Source of the DNA: Rusavskia elegans
Taxonomy: Eukaryota > Ascomycota > Lecanoromycetes > Teloschistales > Teloschistaceae
Reading direction: 5' to 3'
Length of the DNA: 64,000 nucleotides
NCBI GenBank assembly: GCA_011316305.1
Contig: SAUG01000071.1
Coordinates: 310,001 to 374,000 of the forward strand
In this document: in pieces, positions 32,943 to 43,422 of the stretch
How positions within the stretch are numbered: position 1 is the first letter of the stretch
How the letters are laid out: every line of letters begins with the position of its first letter
Position numbers and translations under genes: made by a program
Notes under the pieces: model-generated
The model's input: only the letters and a program-made list of their open reading frames with translations
The model's database searches: none
What the model was told of the DNA's origin: nothing

Positions 32943-34363
32943 TCAAGGAGGAGTCGCAAGCTTATCTTCGTTCTTTGGCTGCCAATCACACATATGGTTC
33001 TGATTGTACGGGGGCGTTTTTTTACTGTTGGCTTTGCCGTAGTTCCACTTTGCTAAGGTATCAACATATGTTAGTATCGATTTCTTGCCATATGAAGAAG
33101 CGATCCTAGGGTAAATAAGAGGAAGTGCTACACTCACGATCGATTTCCTTCCATGAGTGCAAGTCTTCCGCCCGTGGTAATCGCCACCAGTCATCAGAAC
33201 GATACTCGGCAAGATCGTTATAGACATTACCCGCTATCAGTCCATGACATTAGTCAGTTTCTTGCTAGGAAGCGATGCTGAGTATAGAGCCGTTAGGGAA
33301 GGACGATGGAAAAGACTTTCATACGGAAGGCAGGAATGAGAAATGCCCTGAAGCCATGAGGATGCGATGTGTGCCAGAAAAGCCCCACGTAAACCTTTGG
33401 ATGCTTCTTCTTGTTGCCGCTCTCAGTACTATTGATATCCGATGGGCCGCGATCAATGTCGACATCCACGGTCTCAAGCGTGTCATAAGAGTACCAGTCT
33501 TTGAACATGAAACGATCGTACTGCGCAGCCTGGAATCCACTTTCGAGTCAGATACGAGGGCAGTCAGACGACGCAAACAACATACCGCGCGATACCACCA
33601 ATCTCTTCCCTTTGCAGCAGGATGCCTAGCAAACACGATTGTCACACCCTCCCAGTCCATCCTATGTCCCGGTAAGACGTAACTCGACGAGATCCCGTCG
33701 TGTCTATTATTATTGAGCTGTTAGCGCTAGTTCCTTTCTTATAATTTGCCTGGTGCAATGGACATCCAGACCAGGACTCTAGGGTAGTGCCTGGCTGGGC
33801 CGGATTTCTGCTCGGACAATGAGAGAAAACTTCGAAAGACTCACACGTAGTATAGATCGTAATTCAATTTCCAGACGTCCTGCTTGGCACAATACGCCGC
33901 GCTCACATAGACAGGAAACCGGTTTCCAAGTGTTAGTGTACCGTGGTAGGGACCAGGATTAGTACAATCTGCCCCCGGATTAATGCTCACTGGACCCAAA
34001 TTTGGGCCGGTCCCAGGATTTGGACGCGGCGGATTAGAGCCAAGAATAATAGCGCTTTCCGGATAGCATGGGTCCTAACAAGATAAACATAGGGCTAGAC
34101 AAAAGAACAGGAAGTTGGATACTTACGACGACCTTGCTTGATCTGCCGAACATGAACACCGGGGCTGCCTCCACAGCTGGAGAGCCAGCCACGAACCCAA
34201 TGTCATCAAAGTACTTGAATTGGCTGTCGTGGAAACTGTTTGCATCCACACCATCGGGGCGCTTTGGGATTGTGGGGATCGTTGCGGAGTTGCCAGCGTT
34301 TGTAAACAGAGATAGGAAGAAGAAGAGAACAAAAGAAAAACCGACTAGGCTGGAGCTCCTCAT
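32943..34363 (-). CDS. NLP (NPP1, necrosis- and ethylene-inducing-like) secreted protein
   Basis: NLPs are secreted proteins; many members are cytolytic to eudicot plants, others are not. Six exons: 34363-34127, 34074-33845, 33703-33586, 33529-33325, 33233-33138 and 33052-32943. The total of 996 coding bases is divisible by three, giving 331 residues. All introns are GT-AG (52, 141, 56, 91 and 85 nt). Residues 1-27 are a signal peptide with a Leu/Phe core. Exon 3 holds the family heptapeptide as GHRMDWE, so the second His of the canonical GHRHDWE is Met. RSDDWW in exon 5 matches the conserved C-terminal part. That His helps to bind the metal ion needed for activity in studied NLPs, so a non-cytolytic or altered role is plausible. 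The C-terminal tail is unusually polar. No frame lesion is visible. Confidence 0.75.
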
Positions 34364-35619
34364 GATGGGAAAGGTGGATTAGTTATCTGGTTGACTTCTC
34401 TATGCAAGGAATGTGTTCGGAATAGATCTACTTGCGGGTCGAAGACAAAAAAAAATTACTTCCAAGAAGGAAAAGGTCAGACTTCATGTGATAGAGAGTG
34501 AGGTGAATAAATCGCGACGAGGCCATCTCAGGAATTGGACAACGACAAGAAGTGAAGGATAAGGGGTTCAGCTCCATTCACAGAAGAATTGATTTGAAGG
34601 TATCTCACGAACATGAAGTTAGGGTTATCGGGCGTTCCTGTAACTAAGAACGTCCACTCATTACGGGATCGACGCAATGGCGAAGATCATTGTATCGAAT
34701 TGCACCAGTGCTGCCATGTGAGTGTCAGGAGGTATGCTACACTATGTCAGCAACCTATAGGCAAAATTCGAGCTCACGAGGACGGCTTTGCTGGTAATTG
34801 GGAGGGACACATACCGGTAGGAGCAAAAAAATCCTTGCGTCAATGAATTTCCCTTGACTACGGATTGAAATTCACCGAAAGGTGGTCTTAGATATGCCTC
34901 CTACAGACCACGAAGACCAGCTCGGACAAGCGTTGTCATGCGGAGTACCACTAAAAAATTTGAAGGATGAAGAGGAATGAGGGAGGCCAATGTGGGTAAG
35001 AAATGAAACTTGATCCTAGTATTCAACCCTGTAAAGGAGAAGTCGATGAAGGTAATGAAGGCTACAGTGAATCCTATCCGCAGCTATGAGTATAGAGCAA
35101 CATAATCGTTAAGCAAGGGGAGGGACGTTCAGGGCAGGAGGGTACTCAGTCCATCCCTATTTTCACAGGGATAAAACAATCATCTGAAAGGGATGACCGT
35201 AGCAGGCGTTAGTACAATCAATACCCCATTCAATTGCTGTATGAAAAAAGGAAAAGGTAGTGAGAAAGAGGGGAGTGCCGCGCAGGTTATCGCCTCATAG
35301 GGTGGCGGTTAAATAAGCGAGGGGGACTTGGTCGTTTTGCGATCGCTCTTACTTATCAATGCCTCAACCACCACCGTGGTCCCTCGAAGGCATGATGTGG
35401 AATACTTCAATAATTATATTAATCTATCACTATGTATCGCATCCAAAGAGTTGCCCCTATGACACTAAGTACCGCCGTTCATACCAATCCTGGCGTCATC
35501 GTACAAGAGTCATTCGCTCTCACATCATGGTGTGGAGGATGCCAGTCATCTTCGACCACAGTGGTTGACCTTGGATCCCTTTCACATCATCGCATTCATT
35601 CCAGAATCATCATGTACTA
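34364..35619. other. Intergenic upstream of the NLP gene
   Basis: 1.25 kb without a recognised gene. It includes the NLP promoter on the right of its start codon and the 3' flank of the coiled-coil gene. Confidence 0.5.
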
Positions 35620-37143
35620 CTAGCTCGGCCTCTCCCACTGCTCAATACCCAAACCTACGCTCTCTCTGCCTTTCTTGGCCATCTTCACCTTCTTTGTTCC
35701 ACGCTCATCGTCTTCGTAGATGCTGCCGCTTCCGACACGCTTGTCGATTCTGTCACTCCCGTCGCCATAATACTTCTTCACGTGGCCATAGATCTTACTC
35801 TGGCTGGGATCATATTTCACGGGCCCTAACGGTTGGTGATTCTGACTGGACCGAGGGCTGTTGTCCTGTGAACTCATCGCTGACCGTCGAAGCATCTCAG
35901 TTGCACGCTGGCTGGCTTGGGAAGCCGTCACATGTTCCGTGTATCCTTCAACTTCACCTTCGTCTTCGGATGCCGAGATGGTACTGTCCCGGTCATCACG
36001 TTGGGGAGACGACTGAGAGGGATGATTTAGACGCTTTCCAGCTGCAGAGAGAGCCGCGCGAGGCTGGACTGCCCGTTGAGGAGTCGGAGTGAGTAGAGAG
36101 CCATCCGCGGTGATGGGTCGTGATCGGTTGGGGGTCGATGGCAAGGATGAGAGTGAGTGAGCACCACGGACATGAGCTTGGTTGACTTTTCTACCTTTGG
36201 TTCGGGTTGGTGTTGAAGGCACACTGTTGATCTCATTGTTTTTCAGAACCGTGTCGGCGAGGAGAAGGACATCGAATGTTCCGCCACTTCCCGGAGCCTG
36301 ATTTATGTGTCGTGATCGAGCGGTTGCCGGAGTCTTGGGTGTATGATGATAAGCCGGAGTTCCTATCCCCGTAAGTGGTGTTCCATTGACTGATATTGCA
36401 CCCGAAGATCTCATGGCGTCGACGTGGTCCCTGTTTTCTTTGATGCGCTGCCGCAGCAATTGATTGTCGAACGTTAAAGCTTCGTTCCTCTCGCTCAGAT
36501 CACGGATGAGCTTCCTTGCTGCATACATTCTTTGTTCGACCATTTCATATTTTTCTTGCAGCTCTCGGCATTTCTTGAGAGCCAGCTCCAGATGACGCTG
36601 AGCTGTGTTTTGTGGCGAACGCGGGCTTAAGAGTCTAGGTGACGCCTGAAGGACTTGAACTTCTCGCCGGGTCATCTCACGTTCGACCTCGGCTTTGCTG
36701 GCAGCCTCGCTGGTCTCGATGCTGAGAAGGTTATGTTGTAATTTGGAATGAGCAGCTGACATACGGGCCTCGCTCAAAGCAGGGAGCAATTCAGTCACCA
36801 ACGTCCGGACCTGGTCTTCTGGCATCTTCTCCACGGCTTGCATTGTCGGAACCTCACCATATAGTCTTCCTTGGGTGAATGGGGGCCCAGGCTTGGAGGT
36901 CAGAGGTGGAGATGCCAGCGAGGGCTCCCGCTTGTCGCTCCCAAGAATGGGTCTGGAAGGTTTTGGTATCTGGGTAGATGGCGGAGGGGTCAAGTCAATA
37001 GGAGCTGGAGGAGGAGTTGAACAGATTTGAGAGTCCATTACGTTGGTGTCTTGAGTGGCAGCCGTGGCTTTGACGGGGCTGGACTTGTCGTGTCGCATTG
37101 CATGTGGAGGAGATGGGGTACGAGGGACGGAGATGTCGGGCAT
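35620..37143 (-). CDS. Coiled-coil protein conserved in Pezizomycotina
   Basis: A single exon of 507 residues from ATG 37143 (MPDISVPRTPSPPH). The N-terminal 90 residues are Pro/Ser/Thr-rich. A conserved block follows (GRLYGEVPTMQAVEKMPEDQ, LVTELLPALSEARMSAAHSK). Residues about 130-260 form heptad-like coiled coils (ELALKKCRELQEKYEMVEQR, LIRDLSERNEALTFDNQLLR). The C-terminal half is disordered, with many SP/TP sites that could be phosphorylated, and ends in a basic Lys cluster. I have seen this family labelled, probably wrongly, as FAD-dependent oxidoreductase-like; it has no Rossmann motif. A cytoskeletal or spindle-pole role (SnaD-like) is a guess. Divergent from the LRR gene. Confidence 0.7.
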   Translation of the reverse strand: MPDISVPRTPSPPHAMRHDKSSPVKATAATQDTNVMDSQICSTPPPAPIDLTPPPSTQIPKPSRPILGSDKREPSLASPPLTSKPGPPFTQGRLYGEVPTMQAVEKMPEDQVRTLVTELLPALSEARMSAAHSKLQHNLLSIETSEAASKAEVEREMTRREVQVLQASPRLLSPRSPQNTAQRHLELALKKCRELQEKYEMVEQRMYAARKLIRDLSERNEALTFDNQLLRQRIKENRDHVDAMRSSGAISVNGTPLTGIGTPAYHHTPKTPATARSRHINQAPGSGGTFDVLLLADTVLKNNEINSVPSTPTRTKGRKVNQAHVRGAHSLSSLPSTPNRSRPITADGSLLTPTPQRAVQPRAALSAAGKRLNHPSQSSPQRDDRDSTISASEDEGEVEGYTEHVTASQASQRATEMLRRSAMSSQDNSPRSSQNHQPLGPVKYDPSQSKIYGHVKKYYGDGSDRIDKRVGSGSIYEDDERGTKKVKMAKKGRESVGLGIEQWERPS

Positions 37144-37684
37144 GCTGATGCTTAAGTAGATAACGCAGCCAGCCCACGTCGATTCCTTCGATGAAGAACG
37201 AGGAGATGAAGGAGAAGATTGTGATTGTCGAATTGAATGGGGCTTGATGGAGCGCTTCAGTGGCTGCAAGGCGTGAATGCACTGGGTGACTCTGGCTGAG
37301 ACTGTAAGGAGAAAGACGGTTCAAGATTTCAAGATGTGTTATTGTCTCAGTTCAGCAGCGGCAAGTCGCAACATGAACATGCAGGAATGCCTAAGTAAGG
37401 CATAAGAGACGCACGGTGTGGTGGTTGGTGTGGGGGGTAATGATAATTGGGATGGCTGGGAGACGTGGGTCAGAGCGGGTGGGACTCGAGATGCCACATG
37501 GTTATTGCCGAAGCTACGCGCTAGACGCGGGGTGATGACGCGGAGGTGTTCCGCTACGTTGCAAAGGGCAACCGACCTTTGCAATCGAGTTCAACGCTGT
37601 GAACAAAGATCGTCTTTGAGGTCTTTCTCGCAGCCAATACACCATAAGGCAGCGTCTTCCTTCTGGACTGAATTGGTGTGCACC
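37144..37684. promoter_or_regulatory. Shared divergent promoter, coiled-coil / LRR genes
   Basis: 541 bp between opposing start codons. Open frames run through it on both strands but lack conservation, so the inner ATGs were chosen. No clear TATA box. Confidence 0.4.
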
Positions 37685-39565
37685 ATGGCTGATCAGGCAA
37701 GGCCAACATCAGGCAATGCCCGCTTGTCAAAACTGCCTGTGCGCAGTTCAATCCCCAGTGTTGAACGACCGGAGACTTCGATCGGTAGCGGACCTACAGT
37801 CGGTAAGACAAAGCCTGAACAGGCACAAGTCCAACGATCAAGGCTCGGACCGGCTTCGTCGAAACTTGGAAAAGTCCGAGGACCAGAGGCCAGGATCTTC
37901 GTGAAGCCACAGTCGACTGTTGCAGCATCCCGAAAACCCGTCCCAAAAGAAGAATTATCTGAGACCCAAGCATACGGTGGAATCGATAACGAGGTGTCCC
38001 AGAGACATAGCTCCAATCAGGAAGCTACAAAGCCAGATGCCAGGGGACCCAGACCTTCACTATCCGATAGAGCAATTCAGTCTCTCTCTACGATTCCCCC
38101 CTCTCCTTCACCCAGACGGCGACAATCTGGATTCTTCCCAAGCGACAGTCCAGCAATCAGACCTTCTTCGTCTCTGGGAAGGAACCGCCCATCCACCAGT
38201 GCAGGTTTCCATCCTCCTTTGCCCACTTCGAGACCGACTTCGCCATCCAAACGACCACGACCTTCGAATCCTCCAGCCTTTGATCCATCCAAGAAGCAAA
38301 CCAGTGCAGCAAGCCGCACCAGCAAAACCAAACTCCTGCACCAGAAGTATAGCGCGACGGTACAGGCCTCCATAGATACGACCACAAAGCCGGCTCTCAA
38401 ATCGTCAGCAGCTTTACGCGAGACGATCGCCAACGCGAAGGCAGCACGGCGAGCAGCGCCCAAGTATGACGGCGATGATGTTACAAAACCCGTCTCGGCC
38501 GGTCGGTCTTTCGGTTTCCCGAAGACTGATTTTGAGGACGACCTGCATATCAACCCTCTGCATAAGAGGATAACCTCCGCCAAGAGCGATGGCAAGTTGG
38601 ACCTCTCCGGGATGAGGCTCAAGGTGTTCCCTCAACAAGTTCTCGACATGGACAGCATAACTGATGGACCTGCATGGTACGAAAGTGTCGATCTAGTTCG
38701 ACTGAATGCAGCGGACAATGAAATCGAAGACTTGGGATGGGATCGTTTCGACGAGTCAGCGGAAGTGGTAGAGAAGCCATCACCTACATACATCTTCGCC
38801 GCTTTGCAAACACTCGATCTGCATGGTAATCTTCTGCATACTCTACCTTCCATGCTGCCAAATCTGGAACATTTGACTGTCCTCAACTTATCACGGAACC
38901 GATTGAAGGACACGACTCGAGATATCCTGAACAACATTTCCAAGATTGAGTCCTTACGTGTACTCGACCTCTCCGACAACCAATTCTCCGGGCCATTCCC
39001 TCCACTTACCGGATGTCGTAACCTTGAGGACCTCAAAATCCACTCCAACGCTTTCACCAGCCTTCCAGAAGAACTATCAGCCTGTACAGCGCTCCGCAAA
39101 CTGAATGCCTCCAGCAACAAGATATCAGGGCTACCGCACCTTGATCCACCAAACCTCATAAATCTGAACCTTTCCTCGAATCAAATCGCCATCGATGACC
39201 TTATGGCGCCGGGAATAGCAATGCCAAAACTGACGGTCCTGGATATATCAAGATGTCGAGTTGATCACCTCCCATTGCTGCCATCAAAGTTCCCAAATCT
39301 AACCACTCTCATCGCCTTCGACAACCGCATCTCCATACTCGATATCGAGCACGTGCGTGGACTGGAGATATTAGATCTCAAAGGCAATGATCTCCGCTCA
39401 CTACAGCCCGAACTGAGTCTGCTAGGTCTCAAGAAGCTGCTAGTTGGTGGGAATCCAATGAGAGCTCCGAGACGGGAGATACTGGAAGGCAGCACGGAAC
39501 GCTTGATGGAGTGGTTGAAGGGACGGTTACCGGCTGGTGTTGGGGATGATGAGACTTTTCGATGA
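37685..39565 (+). CDS. Leucine-rich-repeat protein, LRRC40-like
   Basis: A single exon of 626 residues from ATG 37685 (MADQARPTSG). Residues 1-300 are basic, Ser/Pro-rich and disordered. From residue about 303 the LRR region starts with KLDLSGMRLKVFPQQVLDM, the LRRC40-type first repeat. It continues with LQTLDLHGNLLHTLPSML, LTVLNLSRNRLKDT, LRVLDLSDNQFSGPFPP, LRKLNASSNKISGLP, LINLNLSSNQIAIDDL and LEILDLKGNDLRSLQPEL, ending with an LRR cap (GGNPMRAPRREILEGSTERL). The repeats follow the xLxxLxLxxNxL consensus, so the fold is secure. No kinase, NACHT or membrane segment is attached, so it is a cytosolic scaffold rather than a receptor. The cellular role in fungi is not established. Confidence 0.85.
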   Translation: MADQARPTSGNARLSKLPVRSSIPSVERPETSIGSGPTVGKTKPEQAQVQRSRLGPASSKLGKVRGPEARIFVKPQSTVAASRKPVPKEELSETQAYGGIDNEVSQRHSSNQEATKPDARGPRPSLSDRAIQSLSTIPPSPSPRRRQSGFFPSDSPAIRPSSSLGRNRPSTSAGFHPPLPTSRPTSPSKRPRPSNPPAFDPSKKQTSAASRTSKTKLLHQKYSATVQASIDTTTKPALKSSAALRETIANAKAARRAAPKYDGDDVTKPVSAGRSFGFPKTDFEDDLHINPLHKRITSAKSDGKLDLSGMRLKVFPQQVLDMDSITDGPAWYESVDLVRLNAADNEIEDLGWDRFDESAEVVEKPSPTYIFAALQTLDLHGNLLHTLPSMLPNLEHLTVLNLSRNRLKDTTRDILNNISKIESLRVLDLSDNQFSGPFPPLTGCRNLEDLKIHSNAFTSLPEELSACTALRKLNASSNKISGLPHLDPPNLINLNLSSNQIAIDDLMAPGIAMPKLTVLDISRCRVDHLPLLPSKFPNLTTLIAFDNRISILDIEHVRGLEILDLKGNDLRSLQPELSLLGLKKLLVGGNPMRAPRREILEGSTERLMEWLKGRLPAGVGDDETFR

Positions 39566-40600
39566 TGTAGAGTATGGTATTCTTTTGCCAGAGTGTGAGT
39601 TAGCGTAGCGTAGCATTTGGAGGGAATGGGTATGATATCATGAAATGGTATGATATGGGATGGATTGACCTTCTGCGCCGTGCTGTACTGGGTGAGTTTG
39701 TGTCCTGTCTTCGTGAGCTGTGATTATATGATGTTCTTCGACATTCCTTCCTCTACTTCCTTCACACCCTTTGGAGCAATACCAAAGCTTGGTGAAGACG
39801 CATCCCACGACTGCTGTCCCAGACTCAGGATAATTATCCCTTTGACGGGTGGGATGGGCATTCGATACCTCGACTGCCAGCCAAATCGGAGACCCCACCA
39901 GCGCATGGGATACTGAGTCCGAATACACTCCTCTCACACGTAGTCACGAATGACAGGTACGTTGAATGGATACGTCGAATCAGAGGATTTTTGCTGGAAC
40001 AATCAATCATGTAGCAGCTGTTCCTGTCCCGGCCCTAGTTCTTGGTCCAAGCTAGGTAGCTGAGAGTTCAGAAAGCAGACTTCTATCCAGCGCGACTTCT
40101 TGAACCTCAGATGCCGCACGGTATGGTAGGTGGGAAATTCCATGGTGCCGTCTTTGCTGGTGAGTGAGTGGTGAGCGTTACGAGCCAACTCAAGAAGACC
40201 GCAGGCGACAGACCGATTCACATATTCTATGCTGGTCTGGTCTGTCCGCTCAGCGTTCCGGTTTTGACTAGCTGTAGCTTCCACCGCGATCATTGTTCTT
40301 CGCGATAGAGTGTAAGTCTTCGGGTAAGGTGAATGACTCTGATTGGGCCTCCTAATTGTTTCTCATCTTTTGAGCATTTGGTCTAAGCATTTTGGCCTAA
40401 AGAATGGAGGAATTCGATATTGGATAAATCTTGACGCTAGTATCCTTTACATGTTGTAGTGATTGTCAGGAGACCTTGTTTAGGACCCTGCTTCGCCACA
40501 GCCAGTAAGCTATCGGGCACGCTGGAGGACTCCGATTTGGCCTTGAAGTCTTTCGCATCCTGTTGTTAACTTGAACCCAGTAAACCGAGAAATGCTGTCT
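39566..40600. other. Intergenic, nothing recognised
   Basis: 3' flanks of the LRR gene and the C2H2/TFIIB-like gene. Short ORFs only. Confidence 0.5.
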
Positions 40601-43107
40601 TCAATGATTCTCAACATCAGCATCCTCTACAGTGATGGTCGGAACGCCCTGTGGCCGACTTTTCGTTACAGATGGCAAGCTGTCAGGCACACTGAAGGAG
40701 TCCGGCTTCGCCTCCTGGATTTTTCTCATCCTTTGGTTGTCGGCGGAAGAGCTTGGGCCTACATTATATAGTTGTATTGCGCTTACTGTATCGGCTTGCC
40801 ATTGCTCAGGCTTGTCGACCCATTGTGCCTCGGGGATCTCAAGACCACCAGGATCGCTGATGACGATCAGCGGAGTACCGAGCTGTCTTTGTATTTCGGC
40901 TGTCTGGATGCGTCGTGCTCGCTCGACGAATGGTAAGAGGACAGGGTCCCGGCCAGGGTCGAAACTCGAAGCCTTGATTTTATTTGCGCCCCGATTCCAA
41001 GTGAAGACATCAATCCAAGAGAGGAATTCAAGCTTCTTGAAGACCCGTCCGGCCTCGAATTCCGACACTCCCATGGGCTGGTAGATTTCGCGGAAAGTGC
41101 GACGGGTTCTGCACCCATCGCAAGCAATGAAGATACAACCAGCGCTCAAAGTCAGCTCGGGATCTCCTTGAAAGTCGCGTTTGTTCTGAGCGATTTTAAA
41201 TATCAGTTCTGCCAGGTCTGCAACAACTTTGGGTAATTCGAGTTTGTTGCACAATGCTCCGATTTTTGTTAATGTGAGGAAACTCCAGTCTGAATAATCG
41301 TCTTCTGCGCTGTCTAGCCCTGATGCTACTGCCATTGTGTTGTAAATACCCCAGTCCACGAAAGTAAGGTGTGGAAGAGGTTCAAGGTCATGGCCCTCCC
41401 CGTAACTGCTAATGCTCGCACTCTCGGACTGGACCTCATCGGAAGCTGCATCGTCAATTTCTTGTTCCGGTAGTGAAAGTAAAGCTATTGCTTCAAGATG
41501 TTCTGCTACGTGATCTCGCATCGCTTTCGCGTCATCGGCAGATACCGAAGCATCGGGTATGAGGCTACGTGGCTCAGTGATACGGGTATTCTTTATGGCG
41601 AATAGACATAGCGGACACACAGATCGGTCCTCTGAGCCAACCTTTTCGTATCGAACCAGTACTTCCAGCGGATCAGCGGCAGGGTGCGCACTCTTCCCGA
41701 CCAACAAAGCAAGCTGGTCTGTGGAGATATCGTCGCTATGCTCCTGTCGCATATGCATTTCGCATTCTTCGCTTGTACCGAATGAGAGATTTGTATGACG
41801 AGGCGCTTGACACGACCAGACAAGCGTATGCTGCCATTTCATATGCGAAATCCAGTCATCGAAGGATTGATACTGCTCGGTAGGCCGATTGCAGCCCTCG
41901 AACAAACACACATAAGGATCAATATCCTTCAGAATGTGGCGCCTGCTGGTATTAGGCACGTCTTGGAATTGGATCAGCGACTCACGTCCACAGAGGCCGG
42001 GCCATATTGGCTTTGTCTAACACCTCGAAACAGTAAGGACAGATGGCCTCGGCCGTGTCGGCTGATTTGGGAGGCGGAGGTACGTCGAGCTGTTCACGAC
42101 GAGCGACTGCTGATTTAGTGATGTTCGAGCCACCAGCCATGGACTTTGGATACGAGGCCAGCGCTCGTCGGTTGACTGTAGAGGCTTCAGTTGCCGACAG
42201 CGTAATAGTATTCGAAGAGCTCTTGACCGTCGCAGGAGACCTGAGTGGTGGTCCGCTCCGGCGCTGCGCTTGGGACCCGTTGTTTCTTGGTGCCATTAGT
42301 ATTGTTGAGAGCAGAACCTCAGTGCCAAAAGCAGACTCGATGCCCTGCGATAGTTTCTGCTGGTGGCGTTTCCGATACTCCAACTTGCGCCTTCGAAACA
42401 TGACCACACGTACTAGACGATCAACGATCTCCTCGGACGCGTCAGGCAGGCGAAACCTAATCTGCCAGCGAATGTGAGTTTCGAAATCTGTCATCTCTGG
42501 CGCATCTTCCCCTTTCTCGATGTAGTTTGCTACTCTCAAATTCTTTCGGGTAGATGTGGGCTTCCGAATAAGTGCGGAGAGGCGATAGATTTGGGATGAC
42601 ATTGTCGATATCTTGCAGCGCGGCGTTGTGGTGGTCCAGGATCTTACTTTCCATTGATATTGTATCGGACTCACCGCCAATGCTGAGGACTAAAGACTCC
42701 CCAGAGTCATCAGAACAGTCTTCTCCGTCGGACGGTAGCTCTTCATTGGATTCTTCGACAATTACAGGCTTCAAGAACGCACCGATGGCCCGCCGTAGAC
42801 GCAGCAGCAAGTCGATCATAATCTCTTTCACATCTTCGTCGTTCCTGAGCCGAGCATCTGCTGAGGCTTTGCCAGCAGCAAAAACACCGGTGGTACCAGC
42901 CCATATTTTGAAACGGCCCAGCTGGTTTTGGATGTCTTCTTTCGCGCGCGTAGAGAGCGTCCGATCATTGTACGACCGACCAAAAAGAGCAACACACTGC
43001 CTGCTCACATCAAGCACTTGATCTGGACGATTAGTGGTACGGCCAATGGTCGCTTTCCCAGAAGCCGCAGAACCTAGTAGCGATCCGCTGCCCAGAGTCC
43101 CTTCCAT
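40601..43107 (-). CDS. C2H2 protein with TFIIB-like cyclin fold (frameshifted)
   Basis: About 820 residues: exon 1 is 43107-41986 and exon 2 is 41945-40601, with a 40-nt intron (AC|GTGAGTC...CTAATACCAG). The N-terminal 190 residues are helical, like those preceding C2H2 blocks in many fungal incompatibility-type proteins. Next come SALIRKPTSTRKNLRVAN and an Arg-rich helix. A C2H2 set follows at about 350-480 (ICPYCFEVLDKAN, YVCLFEGCNRPTEQYQSFDD, CPLCLFAIKNT). At about 600-685 there is a clear TFIIB-type cyclin repeat: KIGALCNKLELPKVVADLAE, LSAGCIFIACDGCRTRRTF, REIYQPMGVSEFEAGRVFKK. The frame shifts by one base at about 42590-42597 (DNVI to YRLSAL), where no intron fits. This is either a sequence error or a real lesion. 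Divergent from the DUF7580 gene. Confidence 0.7.
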
Positions 43108-43422
43108 AGATTGATACAATATTCCAGATTACAAGCCCTAGTAATGCTTTACCAGAGGACACGTTCATCGAGTGAATGACTCGACCACATTTTGGAGATA
43201 TGGAAAGCTCAAGCCAGGCTAGAGCACGCGACGAAAGGCTGCGAGGCTGAGAAAAGACGGAAGACCTAAGGTAATGAAGTTGTAGAGTTGGGATGATCGG
43301 TCTAGGCTCCTGAAACCCCGCTAAAGATTCTGGCTATAAGGTAACGATCATCTCCAGAACGTCGTGGATGGTGGGGACGAGCTGATGGAAAGTCGTCACT
43401 CGCCAGGTCGAGTGGATAGATA
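43108..43422. promoter_or_regulatory. Shared promoter of C2H2/TFIIB-like and DUF7580 genes
   Basis: 315 bp between divergent start codons, short enough to suggest co-regulation of the pair. No clear TATA box was seen. Confidence 0.4.

Noticed and set aside
37418..37684. Upstream extension of the LRR protein frame
   Set aside because: In frame but not conserved-looking; the ATG at 37685 gives the natural N-terminus and leaves a promoter for the divergent gene.
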